Shown in pieces: positions 16,675 through 26,520 of a stretch of 64,000 nt of DNA. The stretch comes from CAINVV01 sp963663005 (GTDB lineage: Bacteria; Bacteroidota; Bacteroidia; Bacteroidales; Prolixibacteraceae). A model generated the notes under the pieces. The model saw only the letters and a list, made by a program, of their open reading frames with translations, had not been told where the DNA came from and searched no databases. Position 1 is the first letter of the stretch. Every line of letters starts with the position of its first letter. The stretch is from the NCBI GenBank assembly GCA_963663005.2, contig CAXXHH010000010.1:372001-436000 (forward strand), in the 5' to 3' direction. The translations under genes were made by a program, and so were the position numbers.

Positions 16675-18159
16675 ATGGCAACCGGCAATTTTTTAGCATT
16701 TGATTTGGGCGCTTCTTCCGGAAGAGCAATGTTGGGAACAATTTTGGAGCACAAACTGCATCTCACTGAAATACATCGGTTTGAAAACCGAATGGTCGAA
16801 ATTGATAACCATTTCTATTGGAATATCTTCTCCATTTTCGATGAGTTAAAAACCGGACTCAAAAAATGCATTCGCGATTTTGGCGTCCAGCCGGATTCTA
16901 TTGCCATCGATACCTGGGGTGTAGATTTTGCCTTCGTCGACAAAGACGGTATGATTGCCTCCCTGCCTTTTGCCTACCGGGATCGTCGCACTGACAATGC
17001 GATGGACGAATTTTATAAAATCATACCGAAAGAAGAGCTCTACCTGATGACCGGCATTCAGTTGATGCAATTCAATTCGCTGTTTCAGTTGTACATCAAC
17101 CATCAGACCAAGGCATCTCAATATGAAGTTGGCAAAGATTTACTCTTCATGCCGGATGCCCTTTCCTACCTTTTCTGCGGTGTGAAAAAGAACGAATTCT
17201 CAATTGCCTCCACCTCCCAACTTTTGAAGCCTGGCAAATTGGCCTACGAAGAACGGCTTTTCGAGGCAATGGGCGTTGATATGTCGATGATGCAGGAGAT
17301 CATTCTGCCCGGTACGATATTGGATAATATTAGGCCGGAAGTGCAAAAGGAAACAGGCAGCAAACCTATTCCGGTAATCGCCGTTGCCTCGCATGACACC
17401 GCATCGGCAATTGCCTCTGTTCCGGCAACTGGAAAGAATTGGGCCTATATCTCTTCCGGCACATGGTCGCTGATGGGTATTGAATCCGAAAAACCGCTGA
17501 TCTCAAAGGAGATACTCGATCTCAACTTCACAAATGAAGGAGGGGTTGAAGGCACTACCCGCTTCCTGAAAAATATCATGGGAATGTGGTTGCTGCAGGA
17601 GTGCAGAAGGGTGTGGTCGCACGAAGTTACCTATTCGTGGATAGAGATGGTTAATCTGAGTTTGCAGGCAGAGCAATTCAAATGTCTGATTGATCCTGAC
17701 GACAGCAGCTTCCTTAATCCGCCGGATATGCCGAAAGCCATTACGAACTTCTGTCTTAAAACCGGTCAAACACCTCCGGCATCTCATGGCGAATTCGTGC
17801 GGTGTATCTTTGAAAGCCTGGCCATGAAGTACCGGCTAACCCTCGATTCTATCAGATCCATAATTTCATATCCCATTGAGAAGGTTCACATCATCGGCGG
17901 TGGAGCCAACAATGAGCTGTTGTGCCAATATAGCGCCAACGCCATGGGAATACCAGTCGTTGCAGGTCCGACAGAAGCCACTGCAATTGGCAATATTCTG
18001 ATCCAGGCTAAAGCCATGAAAGCTGTTGCATCCCTGGAAGAAATAAGAGCGATGGTTGAGAACTCGTTCGACACCAAGAACTTCCTCCCTCAGGATTCAA
18101 TGGTTTGGAACGATCAGCTGGAAAAATTTAAGAAGATTGTAAAGAACGGTGAGATGTAA
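16675..18159 (+). CDS. rhaB: Rhamnulokinase
   Basis: A 494-aa FGGY-family sugar kinase that phosphorylates L-rhamnulose. The N-terminal phosphate-binding motif FDLGASSGRAM, the segment AIDTWGVDFAFV, the family segment ASHDTASAI, and the C-terminal GGGANNELLCQYSANA point to RhaB over xylulokinase or fuculokinase. The other rha genes (isomerase, aldolase, permease, regulator) are not in the window, so it is an isolated gene here. A REP-like unit lies just before it. Confidence 0.88.
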   Translation: MATGNFLAFDLGASSGRAMLGTILEHKLHLTEIHRFENRMVEIDNHFYWNIFSIFDELKTGLKKCIRDFGVQPDSIAIDTWGVDFAFVDKDGMIASLPFAYRDRRTDNAMDEFYKIIPKEELYLMTGIQLMQFNSLFQLYINHQTKASQYEVGKDLLFMPDALSYLFCGVKKNEFSIASTSQLLKPGKLAYEERLFEAMGVDMSMMQEIILPGTILDNIRPEVQKETGSKPIPVIAVASHDTASAIASVPATGKNWAYISSGTWSLMGIESEKPLISKEILDLNFTNEGGVEGTTRFLKNIMGMWLLQECRRVWSHEVTYSWIEMVNLSLQAEQFKCLIDPDDSSFLNPPDMPKAITNFCLKTGQTPPASHGEFVRCIFESLAMKYRLTLDSIRSIISYPIEKVHIIGGGANNELLCQYSANAMGIPVVAGPTEATAIGNILIQAKAMKAVASLEEIRAMVENSFDTKNFLPQDSMVWNDQLEKFKKIVKNGEM

Positions 18160-18340
18160 CATTCTCCAGAACTCTTTGTTAATTTTCGCGTATACACTTG
18201 CATAAAATTTGCTGTATAAATTCGGGTATCAGTTTATGTACTACCCAATTCTGTTAATTCCAATTTTGTCGGCAGAGTTAATTTCTTATTTTTAGGCACG
18301 TTCTTATTTAAATTGCATTTGTTTATTTAAAAAATCTCAC

Positions 18341-18857
18341 ATGAAAAAAATATCTATATCCTTGATTTTACTATTTCTACTAGTAAATATCTCACTTTCC
18401 CAGGTAAAAAAATAATGCTCTTGGTTTGCGGTTCGGTGCAGGTTACGGATTAGGAACTGAAATCAGTTATCAGCATGGTTTGAATTCCGTCAACAGGCTT
18501 GAATTTGATTTAGGATTTAACAGTGATTACGAATATGTGAATGATTTCCGGCATGATTATAACAGTTGGGCGCTCGTCGGACTTTATCACTGGGTGTGGA
18601 AAATTGATAATGGATTTAATTGGTATGCAGGTCCTGGAGGGAAAATTGGCACATGGAATTCCATGCTTTATAACTCTAGATATAACAATGGAATGTTTTT
18701 GGCAGCAGCTGGCGACGTTGGCATAGAATATTGCTTCCCTGCACGAATTCAGCTTGCATTGGATGCCCGACCCGAAATTGGTCTCATCAATCACGGCAGT
18801 GGAATGAATGTGGGTTTTTTCGGTACGTTTCCAATTTTGATATTCCATAATTCCTGA
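18341..18857 (+). pseudogene. Small outer-membrane beta-barrel protein, frameshifted after the signal peptide
   Basis: ATG 18341 opens a clear signal peptide (MKKISISLILLFLLV, then SLSQ) that meets a stop at 18413. The mature part continues one base later in another frame with NNALGLRFGAGYG and runs to 18857. Removing one A from the A7 run at 18406-18412 joins the two into a protein of about 171 residues. The mature part has alternating beta-strand patterns, aromatic residues and GYG/LG repeats typical of small porin-like proteins, and ends in a strand (FPILIFHNS). Its stop overlaps the lysO start by one base, so it is translationally coupled. The indel may be an assembly error or a phase-variable tract. 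Confidence 0.75.
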
Positions 18858-19135
18858 TGATCTCCATACTACTCGTACTCTCAGCAGGAATTTTAATTGG
18901 CTTGCTGATCATCAGGAAGCCTCGGCTGCATCAATTCAACAACCACCTTTTAAACTGGGCTATCTATCTTTTGTTGTTTCTGCTCGGGATATCCGTGGGA
19001 ACCAATGAAGAGGTAATCCGAAATCTAGGCAAGATTGGCTATGAAGCAATAGCTATCGCAGTGGCTTCAATCTCCGGGAGTGTACTTGTATCTGGTCTGC
19101 TTTTCAGAATTCTATTCAAACAGCATGAGAAGTAG
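18857..19135 (+). CDS. lysO: LysO family transporter, N-terminal half
   Basis: A 92-aa membrane protein with about three hydrophobic segments, ending in a basic tail FRILFKQHEK. It corresponds to the first part of the lysine exporter LysO, including the typical LLFLLGISVGTNEEVI. In Bacteroidota LysO is often encoded by two overlapping genes. The ATG overlaps the previous stop (TGATG) and the 3' end overlaps the next gene by 11 nt, so the two halves are made together. Confidence 0.82.
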   Translation: MISILLVLSAGILIGLLIIRKPRLHQFNNHLLNWAIYLLLFLLGISVGTNEEVIRNLGKIGYEAIAIAVASISGSVLVSGLLFRILFKQHEK

Positions 19136-19733
19136 CCTTATCATTTTTTCTTTCTTTGTAGCAGGGGTTCTGGCCGGACTTTCGGGAAGGCTTCCCGTCG
19201 GGCTGGACTGGACTAAATTCGGAAGCTATGCGCTCTATATTTTAATGTTTCTTGCCGGAGTAACTATCGGCAGCGATCGCAATTCATGGAGAGTTTTAGC
19301 TACCCACAATTACAAAATTTTTTGGGTTCCCGTGACAATTATTATCGGAACGATGTTGGGTTCCGCGCTGGTAGCTCTGGTGATACCCTCACTTACCTTG
19401 CGGGAGTCCATGGCGGTTGGCGCAGGGTTCGGGTATTATAGCCTGTCCAGCATTTTTATCACACAACTTCACAGTCATAGTCTTGGTGTAGTAGCCCTAT
19501 TGTCCAATATTTTCAGAGAAATAGCAACACTGCTGACTACCCCGATCCTGGTAAAATATTTCGGGAATTTGGCTGGAATAGCCTCTGGTGGAGCTACCGC
19601 GATGGATACGACCCTGCCTGTTATCACCAAATATTCAGGAAAACAATATGCCATCATTTCCGTTTTTAGCGGAATCGTACTGACTATTTTGGTGCCCTTC
19701 CTGGTAAGTTTTATTCTATCCGTTGGGAAATAG
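19125..19733 (+). CDS. lysO: LysO family transporter, C-terminal half
   Basis: A 202-aa membrane protein with about six hydrophobic segments that completes the LysO fold. It repeats the N-terminal motif as LMFLAGVTIGSD and contains GAGFGYYSLSSIFI and GGATAMDTTLPVI, the most conserved LysO parts. LysO exports L-lysine and toxic analogues. ATG 19125 lies inside the end of the preceding gene. The arrangement is a natural split, not a frameshift, because the second half has its own start and the overlap is short. Confidence 0.85.
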   Translation: MRSSLIIFSFFVAGVLAGLSGRLPVGLDWTKFGSYALYILMFLAGVTIGSDRNSWRVLATHNYKIFWVPVTIIIGTMLGSALVALVIPSLTLRESMAVGAGFGYYSLSSIFITQLHSHSLGVVALLSNIFREIATLLTTPILVKYFGNLAGIASGGATAMDTTLPVITKYSGKQYAIISVFSGIVLTILVPFLVSFILSVGK

Positions 19734-19758
19734 CGGAATAAGGATAAAGTGGGGTCGA

Positions 19759-20259
19759 CTATTTTAGTGCTTCGTCCTCCTCGAAGAAGGCGTCACCACC
19801 TGGGTAATCATATTCAGCCATAGCCTTCTCAATTGGGAAAATGAAGAATTTGCATTTTGCCGTGGCGCAAACAGTGCCGTCTTTCGTCAGGAGTCTCCCT
19901 TCAACAAAAGCCATTCTGCTGTTTTGTTCGATTAACCTGGCTCTCAAAATTATCTCTCCGTCGCTTATCAACACAGCCCTTCGATAACTAATTTCCATTG
20001 AGGTGGTAACGCCAACAGTTTTGCAGACTGCCTGAACAACCCAACTGCAAAGCTCGTCTAATAATGCAGCCTGAATGCCGCCATGCAGAATATTTCTGAA
20101 ACCTTCAGCCCATCGTTGCGGGTTCCAGACTGCCACAACTTCATCACCTTCCAATTCGAATTTTAATTGCAAACCCTTGTCATTATTGGGTGAACAACCA
20201 AAGCAGTTGTAGTCTTTTCGACCCGATTTTAAATATGGATTGGATATTTTTCTGTTCAT
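19759..20259 (-). CDS. PaaI-type hotdog thioesterase
   Basis: A 166-aa hotdog-fold acyl-CoA thioesterase. The motif GFRNILHGGIQAALLDEL contains the HGG plus catalytic acidic residue seen in PaaI/4HBT family members, followed by SWVVQAVCKTVGVTTS and the strand TAKCKFFIF. An N-terminal CFGCSPNN extension is typical of the Bacteroidota form. It hydrolyses acyl- or aryl-CoA esters; the substrate is unknown, though the arylacetyl-CoA genes at the left of the window are compatible. Confidence 0.85.
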   Translation of the reverse strand: MNRKISNPYLKSGRKDYNCFGCSPNNDKGLQLKFELEGDEVVAVWNPQRWAEGFRNILHGGIQAALLDELCSWVVQAVCKTVGVTTSMEISYRRAVLISDGEIILRARLIEQNSRMAFVEGRLLTKDGTVCATAKCKFFIFPIEKAMAEYDYPGGDAFFEEDEALK

Positions 20260-20279
20260 TATAATTCAATTATGCCATT

Positions 20280-23200
20280 TCAACTTTTTACCAATTCGTT
20301 ATCCTGAAGGTACCAGATATTCCCCTCTCCCGAAGTATAGCCCATTTTTTTCAGATCTGCCAGATAGCCCTTCATTTGCCTGATATCCTTGTCCGATTTC
20401 TCTCCAGTCTTGTAGTCGATAACGACGACAGAACTTCCCTTTATCAACACCCGGTCCGGACGATGTTTCGATTCCGCAGGGCGCAGGATATCCCTCTCAT
20501 TCAAAACTTTCCACTCGTCGCTAAACCAATCGGAGAATGGATATTGAGTTAACAAAGCGCCAATCTTTTCAGAGAATTCACTCCCTTCCTGTATCCGTAA
20601 TTCCCCGGAAGAGATCATTTGTCTGATAGCTGGCTCAATATCTTTAACGGTTTTGATCTTTTCAAATATCTTATGCATCAGGGTACCTCTGTTGATTCGT
20701 TCCCCACGCTGGCTACCCGTTATCTGGAAATAATCTTTACTGTGCAACCGTATCCGCATCCTTTGGTTGTTTGAATTCAGCGTCAATCTGTCGTAAGGAC
20801 TTTCCACCTGAGGTGAAACGACTCTTACCTCTGAGGTAGCCATCTTTCCCGATTCAAAAATCTTATTGAAAGGATCCCAGCCTTTACCAAAATCAACGTA
20901 TTTCTGCTGATCAATGCTATCCAACATCACCGGATTTTCCATCAGATGCTGCATCAATTCTGCGACATTAGTCGGTTGTTTAAGTTCGTCTTTGTAAGGC
21001 ATTATGATGAATAAATTATTAATAGCCCTGGTCATTGCGACATAAAGCAAATTAAGATTATCCATCGTACTCAATAAAAGCTCGTGAAAATATTCGTAGG
21101 AAAATACAGAATCCTTCAAGCTTTTATCACACTTCAGTAGAACCATCTTCAAATGATTGAAGGGCTCCGTTTCAGGAATAGACCATAAATATGGTAGCTT
21201 AAAGGGATTCAGCGCTATTTCCCAATTGCAGAAAGGAATAAGAACGGTATCGAATTCCAGTCCCTTGGATTGATGGACGGTAGATATCCGGACAAAATTC
21301 TTAATATTCGGAAGATTAAGTGTTTTAGTGGATCCGAAATTTTCCCACCACTCGACAAATCCCGAAATTCCGCCGTTATCTTCACGGCCAAATTCCAGCA
21401 CCAAATCCAAAAAAGCCTGAAGATAGACCTTCTCTCCTTTAATTTCGCCCAACTGAAAATGGTCGGCAATGGCAACGGCAAGCTCAAAAAGAGGTAAGGC
21501 AAGGAGTCCGGACAAAAATTCAGATTGGGAATCTATCTGGAGCCATTTTTCGAAAAGTTCGGGAAGAGCGGCATCAGAGTCAAACAAGTTATGCAAATCA
21601 ACATCGGGACTTTCGCCATTTGATGTCCATCATCGGTACTAAAATACGGTAATATCCGTATAAGATTTCGGCCCGAAATAGTTGAGGTTTCTTTCTTGCA
21701 TAGATTTTGAAGAAGTTGACAACAAACCGTACAACCGGTGATTGCCCTATTTTCAAGGTGTCGCTGGTTATAACGTCGTAGGTGCATCCGGGTTTAGCAT
21801 CCGATTTTTTCTTTTCCCATAAAGCCTTTGCGATTAATTCGGCATCCGAGTTTTCCCTTACCAGGATGGTAATGTCCTCAGGCTTAACGCCGGATTTTTG
21901 AACCTCCTCCAATTGGTCGATTAGCAACACCAAAGCCTTTTCTTTGAATTCGCTCTTTTTGGTTGCCCCTTCCGACTCCACAAAGGAAACTCGGACATAC
22001 CCGGTAGGCCCCATCGTTTTGGGAACATTGTTGATATTGGTCGGCATACGCCTGCAAAATCACCCCGTTCATTTCCGAAAACGGGCTTACCTTTCAGTTC
22101 ATCTTCAAACCATGAGTTTAGGTAATTTGAGGCACGGTAAAAAAGGAAGTTGTTAAAATCAACGATGTTTTTTTTTGCTACGCCAATTCACGTCAAGCGT
22201 TTCCTTGTGCACATTTTGATGGCGCAAATCGGCCTCCAGTTGATTTGCAAGCAAGTTCCAATCGCCATTTCGCCAGCGGTATATCGACTGTTTTACATCA
22301 CCCACCACCAATGAGGCATTTCCCGATGCCAGCGCATTATCAACCAATGGTTTAAAATTCATCCATTGCTGACGGGAAGTATCCTGAAACTCATCCAGCA
22401 TAAAATGACGATACATCATTCCAACTTTTTCATAGATAAATGGGGTATCATTACCCTCAATTATTCGACCTATCATCCGACTGGAGTCGCTCAATAAAAC
22501 CGTGTTATTTTCCTGCAGAACCTCCTTCAATTTTAAAGCAATATTTCCCAAAAGGCCGAAGGGATAGATATTTTTAAGAATTGCCTGAGCGCTGTTGATC
22601 TTACAAGTTTCGCCAGTCAGCGCTTCAATTGATTCCTTAAGTATTCTATTCAATCCATCTTCATACAACTTCTCCACCTGACTTTTGAATTGCGGAGAAT
22701 CAGTTTTTTTTTATACCAATTATCAACCTGGTCACAGGCACCCAGCATTGTGGCAGTAGGCGGATCATATTTTCCAGCGGCCAACTTATTAAAGAGATTG
22801 GCAAATGAGTTTTTGCTGCCCTTGAACTGGTCGTACGACAATCCGGAATCAGCTATGAGCTTCAGTCCGGCCGCACCATATTCCCTCAGCCGCGATTCAG
22901 CATCGGAAATAATTGTTTTCATTTCAGCCACATAGGAACTCAATTGCTCCTTCCCTGCGAGCGTCTCGAGAAGTTCGTCCCCATGCACTTTGAATGCTTC
23001 TTTCTCAATCTCCTTTCCAAATTTCAGCAACTCTCTTCTGAAGTCCCAACTCCTGCCCTCCTCCAGATTTTCTTCCAAAAACATAATCATCCAACTCATC
23101 AGCAGGTCGTTGCTTTCTATTTCCTGAAAAAGCAGATCTACGGCCTCTTCCAATGCTTGCCGATTATCTATCTCCGTTCGAAAAGAGGCATTCAGGCGGA

Positions 23201-23571
23201 TCTCTCTGGCGAATGAACGGATCACTTTTTGGAAAAAAACTATCAATAGTCATTACCGAAAAGCGGGAATAGTCCGTGGAGAATCAGTTTTAGAATTGAG
23301 GTCGCCTTACGTCTGATTTCACGTTCCGCGCCAAACTCTACCAACAACTTTAAATACTTGGATTCAGCTCCGTTAGAAAGAATTTGCCAACTCGCGCAAT
23401 ATCCGCTCTTTCATCTCTGCGGTTGCTTTATTGGTGAAAGTAACGGCGAGAATATTCCGGTAGGAGGTCGGCTGCGTAAATAGCAACGTCAAATATTCTC
23501 CGACCAGTCGAAATGTTTTTCCCGATCCTGCGGAGGCTTTATAAAATATTTAACGCGTTAATTTTTGCCAT
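20280..23571 (-). pseudogene. addA: AddA-like UvrD helicase-nuclease, broken by about nine frameshifts
   Basis: Across all frames almost the whole of a roughly 1,095-residue AddA/RecB-family protein can be read. It begins at ATG 23571 and has Walker A ASAGSGKT, then SVMTIDSFFQ, DEFQDTSRQQ (helicase motif II), a VGDVKQSIYRWR motif, HQSKGLEFDTV, VAMTRAINNL, and a C-terminal PD-(D/E)XK nuclease HRPDRVLIKG...VIDYKTG. Open pieces lie at 20280-21596, 21598-22047, 22159-22677 and 22650-23246. Shifts occur near 23558, 23378, 23274, 23236, 22708, 22172, 22080, 22015 and 21605, mostly in homopolymers, including two T9 runs. No partner addB is adjacent. All known motifs persist, so decay is very recent or the base calls are poor here. 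Confidence 0.85.
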
Positions 23572-23612
23572 AGTTTCTTAGTCTGCAAGCTGTCCCCGTC
23601 CGCTTCAATCTG

Positions 23613-24056
23613 CTAATTTGTCTGGTTAATCAGCTTAAACCTGATCCTGAGAATGTCTCCCTCAAAACTGGTTGATACCAGTTGAAACTGCCCTATTTCA
23701 CTTGTGTTTTTGACATGCGGCCCGATGCAGGGGCAATTGTCATACTCACCTACGGAAATAATACGGATTGAATCACCACTTCCTTCGGGCAGCCTTGCCA
23801 GGTTGAAGGAGTTCGCCGCTTCGGTCAGTGAAATGAACTTCTCGGTAACATCAAGTTGTTGATTGATTACATCATTGATCCTGTTTGCCAGTTCAATTTC
23901 CTCTTCGGAGGTTAGCGCTCTATGGAAATGGTAATCGCATTTGGATTTTTTTGTTTCAATGTGACTTGAAAAAGAACGTTCGCAAGAAAACATTCTGACC
24001 ATCGTCTGATTCAGAATATGTTCTGCGGAATGCATAAATGGGTCGTAACTTTTCAT
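23613..24056 (-). CDS. AlaX-type alanyl-tRNA editing protein (short form)
   Basis: A 147-aa stand-alone editing domain that deacylates mischarged tRNA(Ala). The zinc/catalytic motif HSAEHILNQT (HxxxH) is near the N-terminus and the second zinc pair is in CPCIGPHVKNTSEIG. There is no aminoacylation domain. It is smaller than AlaX with a glycine-rich motif and so belongs to the short class. It is transcribed on the minus strand just upstream of the broken addA. Confidence 0.85.
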   Translation of the reverse strand: MKSYDPFMHSAEHILNQTMVRMFSCERSFSSHIETKKSKCDYHFHRALTSEEEIELANRINDVINQQLDVTEKFISLTEAANSFNLARLPEGSGDSIRIISVGEYDNCPCIGPHVKNTSEIGQFQLVSTSFEGDILRIRFKLINQTN

Positions 24057-24261
24057 ACGAATATAATCTGCTTTTCATTTGCCGTATGGAACCCTCAATG
24101 CAATATACATCTTCTTTGGCGAGCTTTTGCACATGAGGGTTTCATATTAGATACTTGACAGACTGTGCTAAAATTAGCCATTAAGATTGAACCATTTGTT
24201 AATGACGATTGAACAAATACATTTTTCGCACAATTCCTTCCAAATCTTCTTAAATTAGAGA

Positions 24262-24284
24262 GTTTTAGTAAAAAAAACTAAAAC
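24262..24284 (+). other. Hairpin in the gap before the sigma factor gene
   Basis: The 286-bp gap 24057-24342 holds a perfect 8-bp stem GTTTTAGT/ACTAAAAC with a loop of seven A, 59 nt before the sigma ATG. It has no U-run. No TAnnTTTG box was found in the gap, so the sigma gene may use an alternative promoter, perhaps its own. Confidence 0.55.
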
Positions 24285-24342
24285 GCATGCAACAATTTAA
24301 TTTCTGTTGCGTCATTGGAGTAAATAAGAGCAAAAAAGAACG

Positions 24343-24903
24343 ATGTACATCAATATTCATCAGCAACTAATCGACAAGTGTCTCGAAAATGACAAAGAGG
24401 CACAATTCAAGATTTATAAGCTGTATTACAGGTCGATGTATAATACGGCACTGCGAATCGTCAATCGTGTCGATGAGGCCGAAGATATCATGCAGGAAGG
24501 TTTTCTGACAGCTTTTCGGAAAATTGACACATACAAAGGCGAAGTCAGTTTCGGTGTTTGGCTGAAGCGAATCATTGTCAACCGCTCATTGGATTACCTA
24601 AGGAAGCGGCGGGTAGAATTTGAAGAAATTACATCCGAACATCCAATCTATGAGGAAGACATTGACAACCAACCCGAATATACCGTCGAGGAGGTGAAAA
24701 CCGCCATCTCTCAAATGTCTGATGGCTACCGAACGATTCTTTCGCTGATACTTTTGGAAGGATACGACCACGAAGAGGTTAGTGAGATTTTGGGAATCAG
24801 TAATGTTACCAGCCGGACACAATTAAGCAGGGCAAAGCAGCATCTCAGAGAACTATTGATTTCAAAAAGAAAAAAACAATATACAACAGAACAATATGGA
24901 TAA
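24343..24903 (+). CDS. ECF-type RNA polymerase sigma-70 factor
   Basis: A 186-aa ECF sigma factor. Region 2 (about 22-90) includes LRIVNRVDEAEDIMQEGFL and FGVWLKRIIVNRSLDYLRK; region 4 (about 125-175) includes LILLEGYDHEEVSEILGIS and a helix-turn-helix RTQLSRAKQHLRELL. There are no regions 1 or 3. It directs polymerase to a small set of extracytoplasmic-response promoters. The next gene overlaps by 8 nt and probably encodes its membrane anti-sigma factor. Confidence 0.93.
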   Translation: MYINIHQQLIDKCLENDKEAQFKIYKLYYRSMYNTALRIVNRVDEAEDIMQEGFLTAFRKIDTYKGEVSFGVWLKRIIVNRSLDYLRKRRVEFEEITSEHPIYEEDIDNQPEYTVEEVKTAISQMSDGYRTILSLILLEGYDHEEVSEILGISNVTSRTQLSRAKQHLRELLISKRKKQYTTEQYG

Positions 24904-25450
24904 GCTTGATAAACTTTTCAATGAACAGCATGATGCTTTTGACGAAGAGCCCATGGAAGGCCATTTTCAAAGGTTTGAAGCAAGACTGGAGAATTATCAC
25001 TCAAAAAAGAAGCGGACTCTCATTACATCACCCTTTTTAAAGATAGCCTCAGTCGTAATCATTTTACTTCTCTGCGCAAACCTTATTGCCTATCTGCTTC
25101 CTGGTAAGAAAGAAAATAATCAGCAACGTTTTGCCTCCACCGAAATGAATGAAACTGTCAACTTTTATACTGTCAGAATCAATAGCGGAATATTACAGCT
25201 AAAACAGATGGCAGATCAGGGAATTGGCAGTGAGCAGGAGGTCGAGCAAGTGAAAAAGGAGATGGAAGAGATGGATCGTCTTTATCAGGATTTGCAAAAA
25301 GAATACAGCAAGAATCCGAATGACGAGCGGGTTGTCAATGCAATGATCGAATACTATCAAACAAAACTGGACATAATAAACACAATTAAGACAGATTTAG
25401 AAAATGTCAAATTAAACAAAAATAAAAATCATGAAAACACGAAACTTTAG
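24896..25450 (+). CDS. Probable anti-sigma factor, single-pass membrane protein
   Basis: A 184-aa protein with one transmembrane segment near residues 49-67 (SVVIILLLCANLIAYLL). The cytoplasmic N-terminus is acidic and contains EEPMEGHFQRFEARLE, as in Bacteroidota anti-sigma partners. The periplasmic part (about 90-184) is predicted to be a long coiled coil, rich in E, K and Q. It overlaps the sigma gene and the next gene, so the three form an operon. The assignment as anti-sigma is by position and topology; no zinc-binding HxxxCxxC motif is present. Confidence 0.65.
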   Translation: MDKLDKLFNEQHDAFDEEPMEGHFQRFEARLENYHSKKKRTLITSPFLKIASVVIILLLCANLIAYLLPGKKENNQQRFASTEMNETVNFYTVRINSGILQLKQMADQGIGSEQEVEQVKKEMEEMDRLYQDLQKEYSKNPNDERVVNAMIEYYQTKLDIINTIKTDLENVKLNKNKNHENTKL

Positions 25451-26465
25451 TTTAGGACTTATTTTATTGACCCTGGTTGCTTTTCAGGTACAGGCAGAAA
25501 GAACCACCAAGAAAATTTACAAAAGCTTCCCCATTAGTCAGGTATCAAAAATGGAGCTCTCCAATAAATACGGAAATATCCAAATTGATGATAACCGGAA
25601 AGACTCTGTTGTCCTGAGTGTGGTGGTGTGGGTGGAAGGTTCCGGTAGCCGCGCACAAAAATTTCTTGACAACATAGATGTGAATATTAACAAAGTCGGA
25701 AATACCGTTTCTGCGGCCACCGAAATGCACACTGATTTCTTTAATAACTTTAACAAAGAGTTCAGCATAGATTACACCGTTTCAATCCCGGCTGATCGCG
25801 AATTATCCGTGGATCAGAAATATGGAACCGTTAACATGAACAACCTGACAGGAAAAGGAATGTTTGATATCAAATATGGTGAGCTACGGGCAAAAAATCT
25901 ACTTTCACCTTCACTCAACATTGACATTGCATACAGCAAAGCCAATATTGATGCCACAAAAAATTTAACTCTGGCGATCAGATATTCAAAGCTTGCGCTG
26001 GAAAAAGGGGATAACCTTAAAATTGAATCAAGGTACTCCGGTTTAAACATTGGCGACTGCAAAGACTGCACGATAGATTCAAAATATGACGACTACAAGT
26101 TCAAGACCATCAATAGTCTGGCATGCAATTCCATGTACACGGGGTACAAAATTGACCAAATACTATCATCACTGATCCTTACAAACGGATATGGAAACCT
26201 CACGGTTGGGACTATCCCGGCAAGTTTTAAAGAGGTTAAAGTGAGTAGCCGATATGCTTCAGTCAAGCTAGGAATTGCGTCCGGTGCCTCCTATAAGCTA
26301 GACGGCAATGTCAGGTACTGCAGCCTAAAACATCCCGGAGGAAAATTAAACACAGCAAAAGAAGATAATTCCTACGAAGTTCATGGAACCATTGGAGAAT
26401 CTGCCTCCCCAAAAGCGACAGTGAACATTGAAAGCAGCTACGGAAATGTTAGTCTGATTCCTTGA
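25431..26465 (+). CDS. Exported DUF4097-like beta-helix protein
   Basis: A 344-aa protein with a cleavable signal peptide (LGLILLTLVAFQVQA). The mature part is a series of short repeats of the form KYGNI, KYGTVNM, KYGELRA, RYSGLNIG, KYDDYKF and SSYGNVSL, about 20 residues each, as expected for a right-handed beta-helix of the DUF4097/putative adhesin type. It starts inside the end of the probable anti-sigma gene, so it is likely part of the same stress operon. Function unknown; such proteins are common partners of ECF sigma operons in this phylum. Confidence 0.72.
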   Translation: MKTRNFSLGLILLTLVAFQVQAERTTKKIYKSFPISQVSKMELSNKYGNIQIDDNRKDSVVLSVVVWVEGSGSRAQKFLDNIDVNINKVGNTVSAATEMHTDFFNNFNKEFSIDYTVSIPADRELSVDQKYGTVNMNNLTGKGMFDIKYGELRAKNLLSPSLNIDIAYSKANIDATKNLTLAIRYSKLALEKGDNLKIESRYSGLNIGDCKDCTIDSKYDDYKFKTINSLACNSMYTGYKIDQILSSLILTNGYGNLTVGTIPASFKEVKVSSRYASVKLGIASGASYKLDGNVRYCSLKHPGGKLNTAKEDNSYEVHGTIGESASPKATVNIESSYGNVSLIP

Positions 26466-26489
26466 AAAAAACCAAATATACTATAACTT

Positions 26490-26519
26490 AGCAACCGTTG
26501 AATCACCAAAACGGTTGCT
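26490..26519 (+). terminator. Hairpin touching the start codon of the next gene
   Basis: A perfect 9-bp stem AGCAACCGT/ACGGTTGCT with a 12-nt loop, ending one base before ATG 26521. It follows the sigma operon by 24 nt. The sequence after it is AATGTTT, so termination would be weak; it could instead cover the start of the next gene. Confidence 0.5.
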
Positions 26520-26520
26520 A

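Noticed and set aside
19080..19135. Frameshift in lysO
   Set aside because: The second part has its own ATG inside an 11-nt overlap and the two-gene form is common in Bacteroidota, so this is a natural split.
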